A DNA stretch of 64,000 nucleotides from Facklamia sp964471435 (GCA_964471435.1 CAYYGA010000003.1:13611-77610); one strand, 5' to 3'. Shown: positions 24,519 through 34,430, counted from the first letter of the stretch. The notes: generated from the sequence alone by a model not told the origin. A program made the numbers and translations.

Positions 24519-25502
24519 ATGGTCAGTAAACACTATAAGGATCCGAAGTTAAAAGTATTTGCATTAAGCTCTAACGAACCTTTAGCAACAAAAATTGCAG
24601 AGGCGGTGGGAGTGGATTTAGGTGAGATTACTCTCTCCCGATTTGCAGATGGTGAAATCAATGTTAATATTGAAGAAAGCGCCCGGGGAGCTCACGTTTA
24701 CATTGTTCAGTCAACGTCTTACCCAGTAAATGATAATTTAATGGAATTAATGATTTCAATCGATGCTTTCCGCCGAGCTTCAGCAAAAACAATTAATGTT
24801 GTCATCCCTTACTATGGTTATGCGCGTCAAGACCGTAAAGCTCAATCACGTGAACCTATTACTGCTAAACTGGTGGCGAATATGCTTGAAAATGCGGGAG
24901 CCAATAGAGTAGTTGCACTTGATTTACATGCGGCACAAATTCAAGGATTTTTTGATATTCCAGTTGACCATTTATTAGGGGCACCATTACTTGCCAATTA
25001 CTTCTTAGATCATGACCTGCATGGGGATGATGTAGTTGTTGTCTCACCAGATCATGGCGGAGTGACCCGCGCGCGTAAACTGGCCGAGTTTCTAAAAGCT
25101 CCGATTGCTATTATCGACAAACGACGTCCAAAACCTAATGTGGCAGAAGTAATGAATATTGTCGGTCAAGTTGAAGGAAAAACTTGTGTCCTTATCGATG
25201 ATATGATTGACACGGCAGGAACGATTACCATCGCAGCCGATGCCTTAAAAGAGCAGGGCGCCAAAGAAGTTTTTGCCTGCTGTACGCATCCTGTTTTATC
25301 AGGAATTGCAGTGGAACGACTTCAAAAATCTGTGATTAAAAAGGTAATCGTAACCGACTCAATTTTATTAAATGAAGAAAAATTAATTGATAAAATTGAA
25401 ATAGTATCTGTGGCTCAATTAATTGGAGAAGCCATAAAACGTATCCATGAGAACCGTTCTGTCAGCCCGCTCTTTCAGGAAAAGTTCAGAAATATCGACT
25501 AA
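24519..25502 (+). CDS. prs: ribose-phosphate pyrophosphokinase
   Basis: Makes PRPP from ribose 5-phosphate and ATP for nucleotide, NAD and histidine/tryptophan synthesis. The 327 residues are full length. Visible marks are FADGEINVNIEES near 46, the DLHAAQIQGFF loop near 138, PDHGGVTRA near 180, and the PRPP-binding loop VLIDDMIDTAGT near 224-235 with its two Asp and Thr-Ala-Gly-Thr. It is transcribed with glmU and ends before a perfect terminator. PRPP is also needed by the pncB gene further along the window. Confidence 0.97.
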   Translation: MVSKHYKDPKLKVFALSSNEPLATKIAEAVGVDLGEITLSRFADGEINVNIEESARGAHVYIVQSTSYPVNDNLMELMISIDAFRRASAKTINVVIPYYGYARQDRKAQSREPITAKLVANMLENAGANRVVALDLHAAQIQGFFDIPVDHLLGAPLLANYFLDHDLHGDDVVVVSPDHGGVTRARKLAEFLKAPIAIIDKRRPKPNVAEVMNIVGQVEGKTCVLIDDMIDTAGTITIAADALKEQGAKEVFACCTHPVLSGIAVERLQKSVIKKVIVTDSILLNEEKLIDKIEIVSVAQLIGEAIKRIHENRSVSPLFQEKFRNID

Positions 25503-25586
25503 TTTTTAAATTTTTAGTAAAAAAATATAAGTGTTTTCACTCAATTAATTTAGTGGCTTAATTTAAGAAAACTGAAGCACTGATTT

Positions 25587-25627
25587 GAGACTGTCTAAGC
25601 AACAAGCTTAGGCAGTCTCCTTTTTTG
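25587..25627 (+). terminator. terminator after prs
   Basis: GAGACTGTCTAAGC pairs with GCTTAGGCAGTCTC with a T-G wobble around a 5-nt loop, followed by CTTTTTT. Confidence 0.9.
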
Positions 25628-25728
25628 GCCGAGACTGACTGGATAAAGCTGTTTTATTCATAAGATAGTAATTTATAGTTAATTAAATTATAATGTGAGT
25701 TGAATACTAAAGGAAAGAAGGCGGATAA

Positions 25729-27150
25729 ATGAAAAAGCGCAAGGAATGGAATAATTTATTGCGCATTATCGCAGTAATTATAGGATCGATCGTATCTTTA
25801 CTTACGATTTTAGTTTCTTTTTATCTTAAATTTTTAGGCGACGTGCCTCAGAGAAATTTTAGTGCCTTTGAAGCTAGTTTTATTTGGATAATGATCGGCT
25901 TTATTGTAATAAATTTTCTGTTTGGTACCTATGTCTTCTATAATAAAACATATTTGGATTTGTTTTATTTTACGATGTTAAGTCAGATAGTTTTAAGTTT
26001 TTTTATGATGGCTCTAACTTATGCAGGAGCCTGGCTGACTTTCCCCCGGTCAGTTATTTTGGTCAATTTTTTTGTAGGAACTTTTCTGCTCTATCTATAT
26101 AACTGCTTTGTCTATTGGCTTTACCACAAACTGTCGGGGAAAAAGTCAGTCTTGATTGTTGGAGAAAATGAGCAAGCATTAGATGCTGCTATTAATTTTG
26201 ATCGAATGTCCAACCGCCGTCATGAAGTGACTCATGTTGTTTTAACCGACTATTATTACCATGTAAGGAAATTAGCAGATGAAGTAGATATTGTTTATTT
26301 AACGGGGATGATAGAAGAAAGCGAGCGCTTAAAAATATATAGCTTCTTAATGCGCAACAATAAAAAACTGTTTTTAAGTACAACCTTTTCCAACTTGATG
26401 ATGGTTAACCCGAATATTATGAGTTTTGAAGATGAGAGTATTCTGGAAGTTTCTTCTTTTGCCATTCCTTTAGAACAGGCTTTCTTGAAAAGGACCATCG
26501 ATATTGTAGTTTCCTTATCGATGCTTATTATTACTGCACCTATTCTCCTGATCACGGCTTTATTAATAAAATGGGATAGTCAAGGTCCAATTCTTTATAA
26601 GCAGGAAAGAGTGACGAAGAATCAAAAGGTGTTTAATATGCTGAAATTTCGTTCGATGACCCAATCAGCAGAAGCTCGTTCAGGCCCTGTATTAGCCTCT
26701 TCTAATGATAACCGTATCACTCGTGTAGGAAAATTTATTCGTCCCAGCCGTATTGATGAGTTGCCTCAATTAATTAATGTGTTAAAAGGAGATATGTCCT
26801 TAGTAGGGCCCCGCCCTGAACGCCCGTTTTTTGTTAATCAATTTACCAGCCAGAATTCCTATTACAGTTTACGACATCATGTAAGAGCCGGCATAACAGG
26901 TTATGCGCAGGTTTATGGAAAATACTCTACTGATTTTAACAGTAAACTAAACTTTGATTTACTTTATATCAAAAATTATTCTTTGGCATTCGATTTTAAA
27001 CTTTTATTTCAAACATTAAAAATATTATTTGATAAGGTTTCTGCTCGGGGTATTGATAAAGATGATTTAAAGGAACCTACATGGGATGATTTTTATGAAA
27101 AAGTTGTGATTATTGACCAGCCTGAACATGCTGAACATCTTGAAGTATAA
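25729..27150 (+). CDS. undecaprenyl-phosphate sugar-1-phosphate transferase (CpsE/WcaJ-type)
   Basis: Polyprenol-phosphate hexose-1-phosphate transferase that starts assembly of a capsule, exopolysaccharide or wall polysaccharide on the membrane carrier. The 473-residue protein has four N-terminal membrane helices (about 10-125) and a CoA-binding-like central region. A C-terminal Bac_transf domain from about 254 follows: KRTIDIVVS plus a membrane helix, KFRSM near 307, then RPSRIDELPQL and SLVGPRPERP. All catalytic blocks are intact. It stands alone here, without other polysaccharide genes, between the prs terminator and a secreted-protein gene. A TATAAT lies about 35 nt before the start. Confidence 0.88.
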   Translation: MKKRKEWNNLLRIIAVIIGSIVSLLTILVSFYLKFLGDVPQRNFSAFEASFIWIMIGFIVINFLFGTYVFYNKTYLDLFYFTMLSQIVLSFFMMALTYAGAWLTFPRSVILVNFFVGTFLLYLYNCFVYWLYHKLSGKKSVLIVGENEQALDAAINFDRMSNRRHEVTHVVLTDYYYHVRKLADEVDIVYLTGMIEESERLKIYSFLMRNNKKLFLSTTFSNLMMVNPNIMSFEDESILEVSSFAIPLEQAFLKRTIDIVVSLSMLIITAPILLITALLIKWDSQGPILYKQERVTKNQKVFNMLKFRSMTQSAEARSGPVLASSNDNRITRVGKFIRPSRIDELPQLINVLKGDMSLVGPRPERPFFVNQFTSQNSYYSLRHHVRAGITGYAQVYGKYSTDFNSKLNFDLLYIKNYSLAFDFKLLFQTLKILFDKVSARGIDKDDLKEPTWDDFYEKVVIIDQPEHAEHLEV

Positions 27151-27215
27151 TAATGGCAGCTAAGGAATATCTATGCTAAACTTGAGGCAAATATAGATGA
27201 AAGAAGGTTTCCGAG

Positions 27216-28271
27216 ATGAAATCGCAATGGATGATGCGTGTGCTTATCTTATTCATGTTGATTGTCCCTTTTACATCTTCAATTAATGCTCAAGAGGATG
27301 CAGCAAGTGCTTGGCAGGAAATAGCTCGGGATATTCCCGAAGAGCTCACTTCAGTTCAGATGGATGGCGAAATGATTATAGGTCTGGAATCGCAGGGTTT
27401 AACTTCACAGCTTGGCCGCTTAGGTATGGAATTAATCTTTAACGATCGTCCAATCGGCTTACAATTTTTAATGGATATCACCTCACCTTTCTTGGGTGGA
27501 GAACCCTTACGTTTAGAAATATATGCTGCAGATGGCATGACTTATATTTATGAAAGTGACAGCGATGAATGGCAAATAGAAGCTTGGAATGTAACAGAAG
27601 AAGAAATACAGCAGGAATTAGAAACATTACTGGCAGATATTTCCAGTAATCAAGACTTTACCAATCTAACTAACAATCAAAGCAGTTTTTTAAATAAGTA
27701 CTTTGACCTTCAAAATACTGGCAGCCTTTATATATTTTCACTTGTAGAAAATATAGATGGCGAGGAATTTTATTATGATTTTGAAGAAGCTTTTGACATA
27801 AAAAGTTTGATTGAGGAAGCGGCAGTTCAAGCCCAAACGAATGCTGACCAATTAGGCGACGTACTGGATCAAGACATTAGTCAATATGAATCCGAACTGG
27901 AAGAGTTATTCCAAGCAGAATATTTTGAAATGTTCTTTGATATGCAGCCGGAATTGATGATTAGTTATGAAATTGAAACCGGAAGAGTGTATGAATTAGT
28001 CTTTAATCTTCAAATAGATACGAGTTTGTTTGCTGATGAAATCTCAACAGAAGAGGCGGCTAGTCTGCCGGAAATTATTACATTGGAAACATCTTTTGTA
28101 TTTAGTCAGTATGGGAATGAATTTGAAATAACTCTTCCTTCACAAGTACCATCACCTGATGCATCAGGTGAAAATGACAATGAAATTGATCCATTGAATG
28201 AAGAAGAGAGTAGTTCAAATGAAATAAAAGAAGAATCAGAAGAGACCGATTCATGGGATTCAGCCGCCTAG
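27216..28271 (+). CDS. exported protein of unknown function, acidic C-terminal tail
   Basis: A 351-residue exported protein. The signal peptide (MKSQWMMRVLILFMLIVPFTSSINA) is followed by QEDAAS, a signal peptidase I pattern with no lipobox cysteine. The body is acidic and rich in beta-type segments (EMIIGLESQGL, LRLEIYAADGMTYIYESDSDEWQ). It is reminiscent of the LppX/LolA-like single-domain proteins that Gram-positives normally carry as lipoproteins, but I cannot confirm the family. The final 40 residues are Ser/Glu/Asp-rich. No catalytic motif is seen. It lies 65 nt after the sugar transferase and ends at a clear terminator. Confidence 0.7.
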   Translation: MKSQWMMRVLILFMLIVPFTSSINAQEDAASAWQEIARDIPEELTSVQMDGEMIIGLESQGLTSQLGRLGMELIFNDRPIGLQFLMDITSPFLGGEPLRLEIYAADGMTYIYESDSDEWQIEAWNVTEEEIQQELETLLADISSNQDFTNLTNNQSSFLNKYFDLQNTGSLYIFSLVENIDGEEFYYDFEEAFDIKSLIEEAAVQAQTNADQLGDVLDQDISQYESELEELFQAEYFEMFFDMQPELMISYEIETGRVYELVFNLQIDTSLFADEISTEEAASLPEIITLETSFVFSQYGNEFEITLPSQVPSPDASGENDNEIDPLNEEESSSNEIKEESEETDSWDSAA

Positions 28272-28292
28272 ATAATTAAAAAATTTACAAGT

Positions 28293-28319
28293 AAAGTCTT
28301 CCAAAGGGAGGACTTTTTT
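28293..28319 (+). terminator. terminator before pncB
   Basis: AAGTCTTCC pairs with GGAGGACTT around AAAG, followed by a T-run. Confidence 0.85.
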
Positions 28320-28405
28320 GGTTTAATAAAAGCCCTATCACTATGATTCATCCATTGGTATGTTACAATAAGTTCAATATATTACTCGGATTGGAGTTAC
28401 AATTT

Positions 28406-29890
28406 ATGAATTATCAATACCCTGATGATAGTTTTACACTTCATACAGATTTATACCAAATTAACATGCTGAAAACCTATTGGGTTAACGGTATAGATAA
28501 GAAAAATGCAGTTTTTGAAGTCTATTTTAGAGAGATTCCTTTTCAAAATGGTTATGCAGTTTTTGCCGGATTAGAGCATGTGGTGGAGTTTTTAAATGAT
28601 TTCCATTTTTCAGACAGCGATTTAAATTACTTAAGAAGTTTAAATATTTATGCGGAAGAATTTTTAACCTATTTAAAAGATCTTAAATTAGAATTAACCG
28701 TCCGCTCAATGGTAGAAGGAGAACTTTGCTATGCTGATGAGCCACTGATTCAGGTAGAAGGCCCTTTAGGGCAGTGTCAATTAGTTGAAACAGCTATTTT
28801 AAATATTGTCAATTATCAAACTTTAATTGCTACTAAAGCAGCAAGGATTCGTTCGGTTGCGGGTGAAGGAGATAGTATTGCAGAATTTGGCGCTCGCCGG
28901 GCCCATGAAATGGATGCAGCCCTCTGGGGTGCAAGAGCCGCTTATATTGGAGGGTTTGACAGCACTAGTAACGTAAGAGCCGGGAAGTTATTTGGCATAC
29001 CAATATCGGGTACGCATGCACATTCACTTGTTCAAGCCTACCGGGATGATTATGAAGCCTTTAAGGCTTATGCCAGAAGCCATAAAGATGTTGTTTTTCT
29101 GGTTGATACTTATGATACTCTCTTATCTGGAGTACCTACGGCTATCCAAGTGGCCAAAGAAATGGGCGATAAGATAAATTTTGTGGGGGTTCGGATTGAT
29201 TCTGGTGATATGGCTTATCAATCAAAAAAAATTCGTGAGCAATTGGACAATGCTGGTTTTACACAGACCAGAATTATTGCTTCCAATGATTTAGATGAAA
29301 AAACTATTCTTAACTTAAGAATGCAAGGTGCAAAAATAAATGATTGGGGCATTGGAACCAAAATTATTACTTCTTACGATCAAGCGGCACTTGGGGGAGT
29401 TTATAAAATGGTTTCGGTAGAAGATGAAGAAGGTAAAATGGTGCCGACGCTCAAATTATCTTCGAATGCTTATAAAATTACCACCCCTGGTAAAAAACAA
29501 GTCTGGCGGATTACCAGTAATAAAGATGGAAAAGCGGAAGGGGATTATATAGCTTTAGAACATGAGCGCCCTGATTTATTAGACTCTCTCTTCATGTTCC
29601 ATCCCATCCATACTTATATAAATAAAACAGTGAGGGATTTCACTGCCAGACCTCTATTACAGGTCATTTATGAAAAAGGAAAGTTAATTTATGAACTGCC
29701 GTCATTAGATGAAATTAAAGCCCTAGCTACAAAAAATATGGATTCCTTGTGGGAAGAACACAAACGGATATTAAATCCGCAGAAGTATCCAGTCGATTTA
29801 TCACAAGAACTCTATGATTTAAAAATGGATTCTATTCAAGAAATTAGAGATGAAGTGAATTGTAAAATAGAAGATCTCGATTCAATCTAA
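28406..29890 (+). CDS. pncB: nicotinate phosphoribosyltransferase
   Basis: Converts nicotinate and PRPP to nicotinate mononucleotide, the entry step of NAD salvage. I start at ATG 28406 (GGAGTT upstream; protein begins MNYQYPDDSFTLHTDLYQ), since the in-frame extension to 28343 shows no family similarity. The 494 residues fit the long Firmicutes form. Recognisable blocks are EFGARRAHEMDAALWGARAAYIGG near 160-180, GTHAHSLV near 201, FVGVRIDSGD near 262 and IIASNDLDE near 290. nadE follows after 19 nt, forming a compact nicotinate-to-NAD module; the adenylylating enzyme NadD is not in the window. Confidence 0.95.
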   Translation: MNYQYPDDSFTLHTDLYQINMLKTYWVNGIDKKNAVFEVYFREIPFQNGYAVFAGLEHVVEFLNDFHFSDSDLNYLRSLNIYAEEFLTYLKDLKLELTVRSMVEGELCYADEPLIQVEGPLGQCQLVETAILNIVNYQTLIATKAARIRSVAGEGDSIAEFGARRAHEMDAALWGARAAYIGGFDSTSNVRAGKLFGIPISGTHAHSLVQAYRDDYEAFKAYARSHKDVVFLVDTYDTLLSGVPTAIQVAKEMGDKINFVGVRIDSGDMAYQSKKIREQLDNAGFTQTRIIASNDLDEKTILNLRMQGAKINDWGIGTKIITSYDQAALGGVYKMVSVEDEEGKMVPTLKLSSNAYKITTPGKKQVWRITSNKDGKAEGDYIALEHERPDLLDSLFMFHPIHTYINKTVRDFTARPLLQVIYEKGKLIYELPSLDEIKALATKNMDSLWEEHKRILNPQKYPVDLSQELYDLKMDSIQEIRDEVNCKIEDLDSI

Positions 29891-29909
29891 TTCAAAGGAG
29901 GAGAAGGGA

Positions 29910-30740
29910 ATGCGACCTTTACAAGCCGAAATAATTGATAACTTTAAAGTCAGCCCGCAGATTAACCCTGCAGAAGAAGTCCGACGATCAGTAGATTTTC
30001 TAAAGGAATATCTCTTAACTCATCAAGGGTTGGAAAGCTTAGTTTTAGGGATTAGTGGAGGACAAGATTCTACTTTGGCTGGAAAGCTGGCTCAAATAGC
30101 GGTGGAAGAACTCCGTGCAGAGACCGGCAGTCAAGCTTACAAATTTATTGGTCTGCAGCTGCCTTACGGTGAACAGACAGACGAAGCAGATGCACTGGCA
30201 GCTGTCGATTATATCCAGCCTGATTTAGTTTTGGAAATCAATATTAAAGCAGCGACTGATGGAATAGAAGCTGAAATATCCAAAGCAGGTGTGGAGATAA
30301 CCGACTATAATAAGGGGAATGTAAAAGCCCGACAGCGAATGGTGGTGCAGTATGCGGTTGCTGCTCATTATAAAGGAGCAGTCATTGGAACAGACCACGC
30401 TGCAGAAAGTGTAACAGGCTTTTTCACTAAATTTGGTGATGGAGCTGCCGATATTTTGCCTTTATGGCGTTTAAATAAAAGTCAAGGAAAAGAATTATTG
30501 AAATACCTTCAGTCTCCTGCAGCTTTATATGAAAAAATACCGACAGCTGATTTGGAAGATGATCGGCCAATGTTATCGGATGAAGAAGCCCTGGGGGTTT
30601 CTTATCAAGCAATCGATGCTTATTTGACAGGTCAGGAAGTAGCTGAAGAGGATGCTGAAAAAATTGAAAGTTGGTATCTAAAAACCAAACATAAACGTCA
30701 CCTGCCTATTACCATCTATGATGATTTTTGGAGAAAGTAA
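29910..30740 (+). CDS. nadE: ammonia-dependent NAD synthetase
   Basis: Final step of NAD synthesis: amidation of nicotinate adenine dinucleotide using ammonia and ATP. The 276 residues match the short ammonia-dependent form without a glutaminase domain. The ATP pyrophosphatase loop SGGQDST is near 48-54, GTDHAAESVTGFFTKFGDGAADI near 152-174, and LTGQ plus KTKHKRHLP near the C-terminus are conserved. AAAGGAGGAG precedes the ATG. It is co-transcribed with pncB. The following TagO-like gene begins 18 nt later and may share the transcript. Confidence 0.96.
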   Translation: MRPLQAEIIDNFKVSPQINPAEEVRRSVDFLKEYLLTHQGLESLVLGISGGQDSTLAGKLAQIAVEELRAETGSQAYKFIGLQLPYGEQTDEADALAAVDYIQPDLVLEINIKAATDGIEAEISKAGVEITDYNKGNVKARQRMVVQYAVAAHYKGAVIGTDHAAESVTGFFTKFGDGAADILPLWRLNKSQGKELLKYLQSPAALYEKIPTADLEDDRPMLSDEEALGVSYQAIDAYLTGQEVAEEDAEKIESWYLKTKHKRHLPITIYDDFWRK

Positions 30741-30758
30741 TTCGGACGGGTGATAAAA

Positions 30759-31784
30759 ATGAGCATCACTATTGAAATAATGGGGCGTTTATTCCTCACT
30801 TTTTTAATGTCTATCCTTTTAACTTATGGAATTATTCAGGCTTTTTACCAACTGCAGCCCCATATAAAAAAATGGCAGCTGTTGGAAAAGCCTGTTTTTG
30901 GTGGATTGGCAATTTATCTCTCCTATTGGTTGAATTTTTTTTGGCTCTATCCAGTCGATAATTATACCGATATGAAATGGGGAATCTTTGCGGCTTCAAG
31001 TGTGGTGCTCCTTACTGGTCTGATAGATGATTGGATCGAGCTCTCACCTTGGAAAAAATCTGTAGGTATACTTTTCGCAGGCCATCTGGTTTTTCAGATG
31101 ACTGAATTAACTTTCGCCACCGATTTGCTGCCAGCCATGTCGCCTGGTCTATTCCAACTTATTTCCTATTTATTAACGATAACTTGGATTTATTTTGTAA
31201 CCAATGCTATAAATTTATTGGACGGCTTAGATGGCTTAGCATCTAGTGTCACCATCGTCAGCCTTAGCACATTGGTGATTGTTACTTTGTTTTTTAGTTT
31301 GACTTTACGTTTAGAGTTTCTAATGATGCTATTGTTTATGATTGCGGCAATATTGGGCTTCTTAGTTTTTAACTGGCCTCCTGCGAAAATATTCCTGGGC
31401 GATACGGGAGCTTTGTTTATTGGGTTTATGTATGCGAGTTTAACGGTAACCAATTTAAAAAATGCTACTGTCTTTTCCTTTGTTTTTCCTATTATTATTT
31501 ACGCCGTTCCTCTTTTTGATACGGTTTATGCCTTTGTCCGCAGGCTCTTACAAGGTAGTTCGGTCACTCAAGGTGACTTGGACCATGTGCATCACCGTTT
31601 ATTAAGGAGAGGACTGACCCCCAGGCAGGTAAATTATTTAATGATTCTTTTATCATTAGTATTTGCTTTATTGGCGGTTGTACTCCAAGTATATGAGGCA
31701 TACTTAGTGGATATCCTTCTAGTTATAGTCATGCTGGTGGTCTTATTAGTGATCAGCATGATCAAACTGGGAAAAACAAAATAA
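30759..31784 (+). CDS. tagO: undecaprenyl-phosphate GlcNAc-1-phosphate transferase (TagO/WecA family)
   Basis: Polytopic membrane enzyme that moves GlcNAc-1-P from UDP-GlcNAc to undecaprenyl phosphate, the first step of wall teichoic acid or related polymers. I use ATG 30759 (MSITIEIMGRLF, 341 residues); GTG at 30750 is possible. About ten membrane helices alternate with the catalytic loops: LLTGLIDDWIEL near 83-94, NAINLLDGLDGLASS near 148-162, FLGDTGALFIGF near 210, and HHRLLRRGLTPRQ near 277-290. All diagnostic Asp and His residues are present. Placement after pncB-nadE is probably just operon packing. Confidence 0.9.
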   Translation: MSITIEIMGRLFLTFLMSILLTYGIIQAFYQLQPHIKKWQLLEKPVFGGLAIYLSYWLNFFWLYPVDNYTDMKWGIFAASSVVLLTGLIDDWIELSPWKKSVGILFAGHLVFQMTELTFATDLLPAMSPGLFQLISYLLTITWIYFVTNAINLLDGLDGLASSVTIVSLSTLVIVTLFFSLTLRLEFLMMLLFMIAAILGFLVFNWPPAKIFLGDTGALFIGFMYASLTVTNLKNATVFSFVFPIIIYAVPLFDTVYAFVRRLLQGSSVTQGDLDHVHHRLLRRGLTPRQVNYLMILLSLVFALLAVVLQVYEAYLVDILLVIVMLVVLLVISMIKLGKTK

Positions 31785-31860
31785 GGTTATACAGAGTAAA
31801 TAATAATTTGTTATAATAGGCTTATTGTAAAAAATCTTATTATGCAGAAAGGAAATATAT

Positions 31861-32739
31861 ATGAAGGCAGCCATTTTAGTAGATAGCACCGCGTCCCTGC
31901 ATCCTGAACTCAAGTCTCTGGATAATATATTTGAAGTAGAATTAAACCTACATTGGGCAGATGGGGGATCGCAAAAAGATACCGTTAATGAAAAGGCGAT
32001 GAAAAAATTTTATCAACGAATTGAAGAAGAAAAGAAGCTGCCTACTACTTCTCAACCTGAGCCCGGGCAAATTGTTCAAGCATTTAAAGCAATAAGTCAG
32101 GCTGGCTTTGATACAGTATTTGTGATTGCGCTCTCCAGTAAGATATCCGGTACATTTAATACCATGCGTTTAGTAGGACAAGAGGTTGCGGGGGAGCTGG
32201 AGCTTCACTTTTGTGATTCGAAAGGCACCTCTTATATTATAGAAGCGATTGTAAAGCAAGCATTAAAATTAATTGAATTGGATTTACCACCAAAAGAGAT
32301 TGCTTCTAAGCTGCAATGGGTTGCAGATCATTCGGTGATTTATTTAATGGTAGATGATTTACGTTATTTACAAAAAAGCGGACGTCTCAATGCTTCATCT
32401 GCTTTATTCGGCAGTATGCTGCGGATTAAGCCGCTTTTATACTTTGATGAAGAAGGTAAAGTAGTAGTTTATGAAAAAGTACGGACTGCTAAGAAGGTAT
32501 ACAAAAAAATGGAGGAATTAGCGCATCAAGCAATCCAAACTTATCCTGCCGGGGTTGATTTTGCTTATGCCCATGGGGATGCCTGGGAAGAAATGTCAGA
32601 TTTTTATGAACATATGCAGGAGACATTTCCTCACAGCCACCATCGCGCCGGTTACTTAACACCTATTCTAGGAGTTCACGGCGGTAAGGGAACACAGGGA
32701 TTAGGGATTATTGCCCGCCTACCGGAGATGAATGACTAG
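31861..32739 (+). CDS. DegV family fatty-acid-binding protein
   Basis: A 292-residue DegV-family protein. These bind a fatty acid and work with fatty acid kinase (FakB role in staphylococci). It opens with ILVDSTASL near residue 4, the conserved DSxxSL block, and has TTSQPEPGQI near 61, VIALSSKISGTFN near 88 and RYLQKSGRLN near 168. The start has AAAGGAAA, with a promoter-like TATAAT about 50 nt upstream. No FakA homologue is adjacent, so the kinase partner must be elsewhere. It ends at a terminator shared with the convergent yigZ gene. Confidence 0.9.
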   Translation: MKAAILVDSTASLHPELKSLDNIFEVELNLHWADGGSQKDTVNEKAMKKFYQRIEEEKKLPTTSQPEPGQIVQAFKAISQAGFDTVFVIALSSKISGTFNTMRLVGQEVAGELELHFCDSKGTSYIIEAIVKQALKLIELDLPPKEIASKLQWVADHSVIYLMVDDLRYLQKSGRLNASSALFGSMLRIKPLLYFDEEGKVVVYEKVRTAKKVYKKMEELAHQAIQTYPAGVDFAYAHGDAWEEMSDFYEHMQETFPHSHHRAGYLTPILGVHGGKGTQGLGIIARLPEMND

Positions 32740-32776
32740 CTTACTCAGGGAGTATATAAAATTCGAATGAAAAATT

Positions 32777-32811
32777 ACCTTTCTAACTTTTTTGGTAGAA
32801 AGGTTTTTTTA
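32777..32811. terminator. bidirectional terminator between degV-like and yigZ-like genes
   Basis: ACCTTTCTA (32777-32785) pairs with TAGAAAGGT (32796-32804), followed by a T-run; an A-run lies on the left. It overlaps the last codon of the minus-strand gene. Confidence 0.8.
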
Positions 32812-33447
32812 TTGTATAGGTATATCGACTGCCTGTTCCCCGATGACTTCCCATTCTATTTGCCCGCTGAAGCGTTCAGTTAAATCTGACTCTATCTCCT
32901 CGACTCGATTTAGATTGACAGCCAGTTGGTGAGTTACTTTATCAGTGTATTGGGTGTCTAAAATCTGTGGAGGATTTTTTATTTGCTCGATGAAGTAATT
33001 AAAGGAATCCACTTGTGGATACTCCAGAGTCAGACGTACAATGGCTTGAGGAACATTTTCAATTAAAACCGCTTCTTTTAAAGCGTCACTGACGGCAGAT
33101 GAATAGGCTCTAATTAAACCTCCTGCACCCAGTTTCACCCCGCCAAAATAGCGTACTACTACGGCCATAACAAAAGTTAATTCTTCTCTTTTCAGTACTT
33201 CCAACATAGGCACTCCTGCTGTTCCAGAAGGCTCTCCATCGTCGCTCATGCGTTGAATCATTGAGTCTTCTCCTAGAATATAAGCTTGGCAGTGATGTGT
33301 GGCTTTATAGTGTTCTTTGCGAATAAGTTCAAGATTTTCTTCAAATTCTTCCTCGGTTTTAATTGGGATTAAATAGGTGATAAAGCGGGATTTTTTAATT
33401 TCATTTTCAAAAATAATCTTCTTTTGAATACTGCGGTAGTTTGACAT
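32809..33447 (-). CDS. YigZ/IMPACT family protein
   Basis: A 212-residue protein of the YigZ/IMPACT (UPF0029) family; function is not settled, with a link to translation regulation in the eukaryotic homologue. The start at 33447 (MSNYRSIQKKIIFENEIKKSRF) has GAAAGGAAAAATT upstream; a 42-codon extension to 33573 has no family character and is rejected. Diagnostic blocks are KSRFITYL near 19, HHCQAYILG near 56, the SDDGEPSGTAGVPML motif near 71-85, and VVRYFGGVKLGAGGLIRAYS near 101-120. It stands alone and converges on the DegV-family gene. Confidence 0.9.
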   Translation of the reverse strand: MSNYRSIQKKIIFENEIKKSRFITYLIPIKTEEEFEENLELIRKEHYKATHHCQAYILGEDSMIQRMSDDGEPSGTAGVPMLEVLKREELTFVMAVVVRYFGGVKLGAGGLIRAYSSAVSDALKEAVLIENVPQAIVRLTLEYPQVDSFNYFIEQIKNPPQILDTQYTDKVTHQLAVNLNRVEEIESDLTERFSGQIEWEVIGEQAVDIPIQ

Positions 33448-33719
33448 AAATTTTTCCTTTCTAATGAAATGTACACTAAAAATAGTATAAGATGATAGTG
33501 ATTGACAGTTATAGTTACTTTGCATTTTAGCATAATCGGCAGATTTATTCATTTTGAAGAGAAAGCAGTCCACTTGTTAAAGTAATTTTTTTTATTTACA
33601 GTGGAGACTGGCATTCCTATATCAGCAGAGGCTGAATTGACTAGCAGGGTCAATAGATATATTTAATAGAGTTGCTTTATGTTTTAGTTTTTTAAACGTT
33701 ATAAATGAAAGAGGTATTT

Positions 33720-34430
33720 ATGTTAAAAATCGAATTTTTTCATGACGTAATTTGTAGTTTTTGTTTTCCAATGTCTTTGAGAATGCGAAAGATTAAAGAA
33801 AAATTTTCAAATATAGAAATTCAACATCGCTCATTTGCTTTAGGTTGGGACGAGACAGTCTTTAGCCAGATGTTTGGCTCGCATGAAGCAGTAAAAGAAG
33901 AGGTATTGGGGCATTGGGATGAAGCGAATCGTAATGATGATGATCACCGTTTCAATATTGAAGGAATGCGGGCGGCTGATTTTCTTTTTCCAACTTCTAA
34001 ACCCGGGCTGCTCGCTTGTAAAGCAGCGGGATTGGTAGAAGGACAGGATGCTTATTGGGAAGTATTCGATAAGTTACAAGAAGGTTTGTTTGTAAAGAAT
34101 CTGAATATAGCAGATCCAAAAGTCATTGAAGCATTAGTTAAGGAGACAAGTGTGGATTTTAAATTATGGAAAAAACAGCTTGAAGATGAAAATACTCAAA
34201 CGCAGGTGATAGCTGATTTAGGCAGGGTAAGAGGTTATAACATTCAAGGAGCCCCGGCATTAGTGATTAATCAAAAATATTTAATTACAGGAGCTCGCTC
34301 ACAAGAATATCTTGAATCAGCTTTACAGGAAATAGCAGAAAAAGAAGGGGTCAGCTTGACGGGTTTACAAACAATAGGCGAACCAGGTGAATCCTGCCGG
34401 ATAGAAGGCGGACAATGGATTTGTGACTAA
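33720..34430 (+). CDS. DsbA-family thioredoxin-fold protein (FrnE-like)
   Basis: A 236-residue thioredoxin-fold protein of the DsbA/FrnE oxidoreductase group. The redox motif CSFC is near residue 11-14 (FFHDVICSFCFPMS), and the cis-Pro region is GAPALVINQKYLITGA near 174-190. There is no signal peptide, so it acts in the cytosol. I start at 33720 because AAAGAGGT lies just upstream, rather than at the in-frame ATG 33705. About 257 nt between yigZ and this gene hold no other frame; only AT-rich sequence is seen there. The physiological substrate is unknown. Possible roles are thiol stress or disulfide handling. Confidence 0.85.
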   Translation: MLKIEFFHDVICSFCFPMSLRMRKIKEKFSNIEIQHRSFALGWDETVFSQMFGSHEAVKEEVLGHWDEANRNDDDHRFNIEGMRAADFLFPTSKPGLLACKAAGLVEGQDAYWEVFDKLQEGLFVKNLNIADPKVIEALVKETSVDFKLWKKQLEDENTQTQVIADLGRVRGYNIQGAPALVINQKYLITGARSQEYLESALQEIAEKEGVSLTGLQTIGEPGESCRIEGGQWICD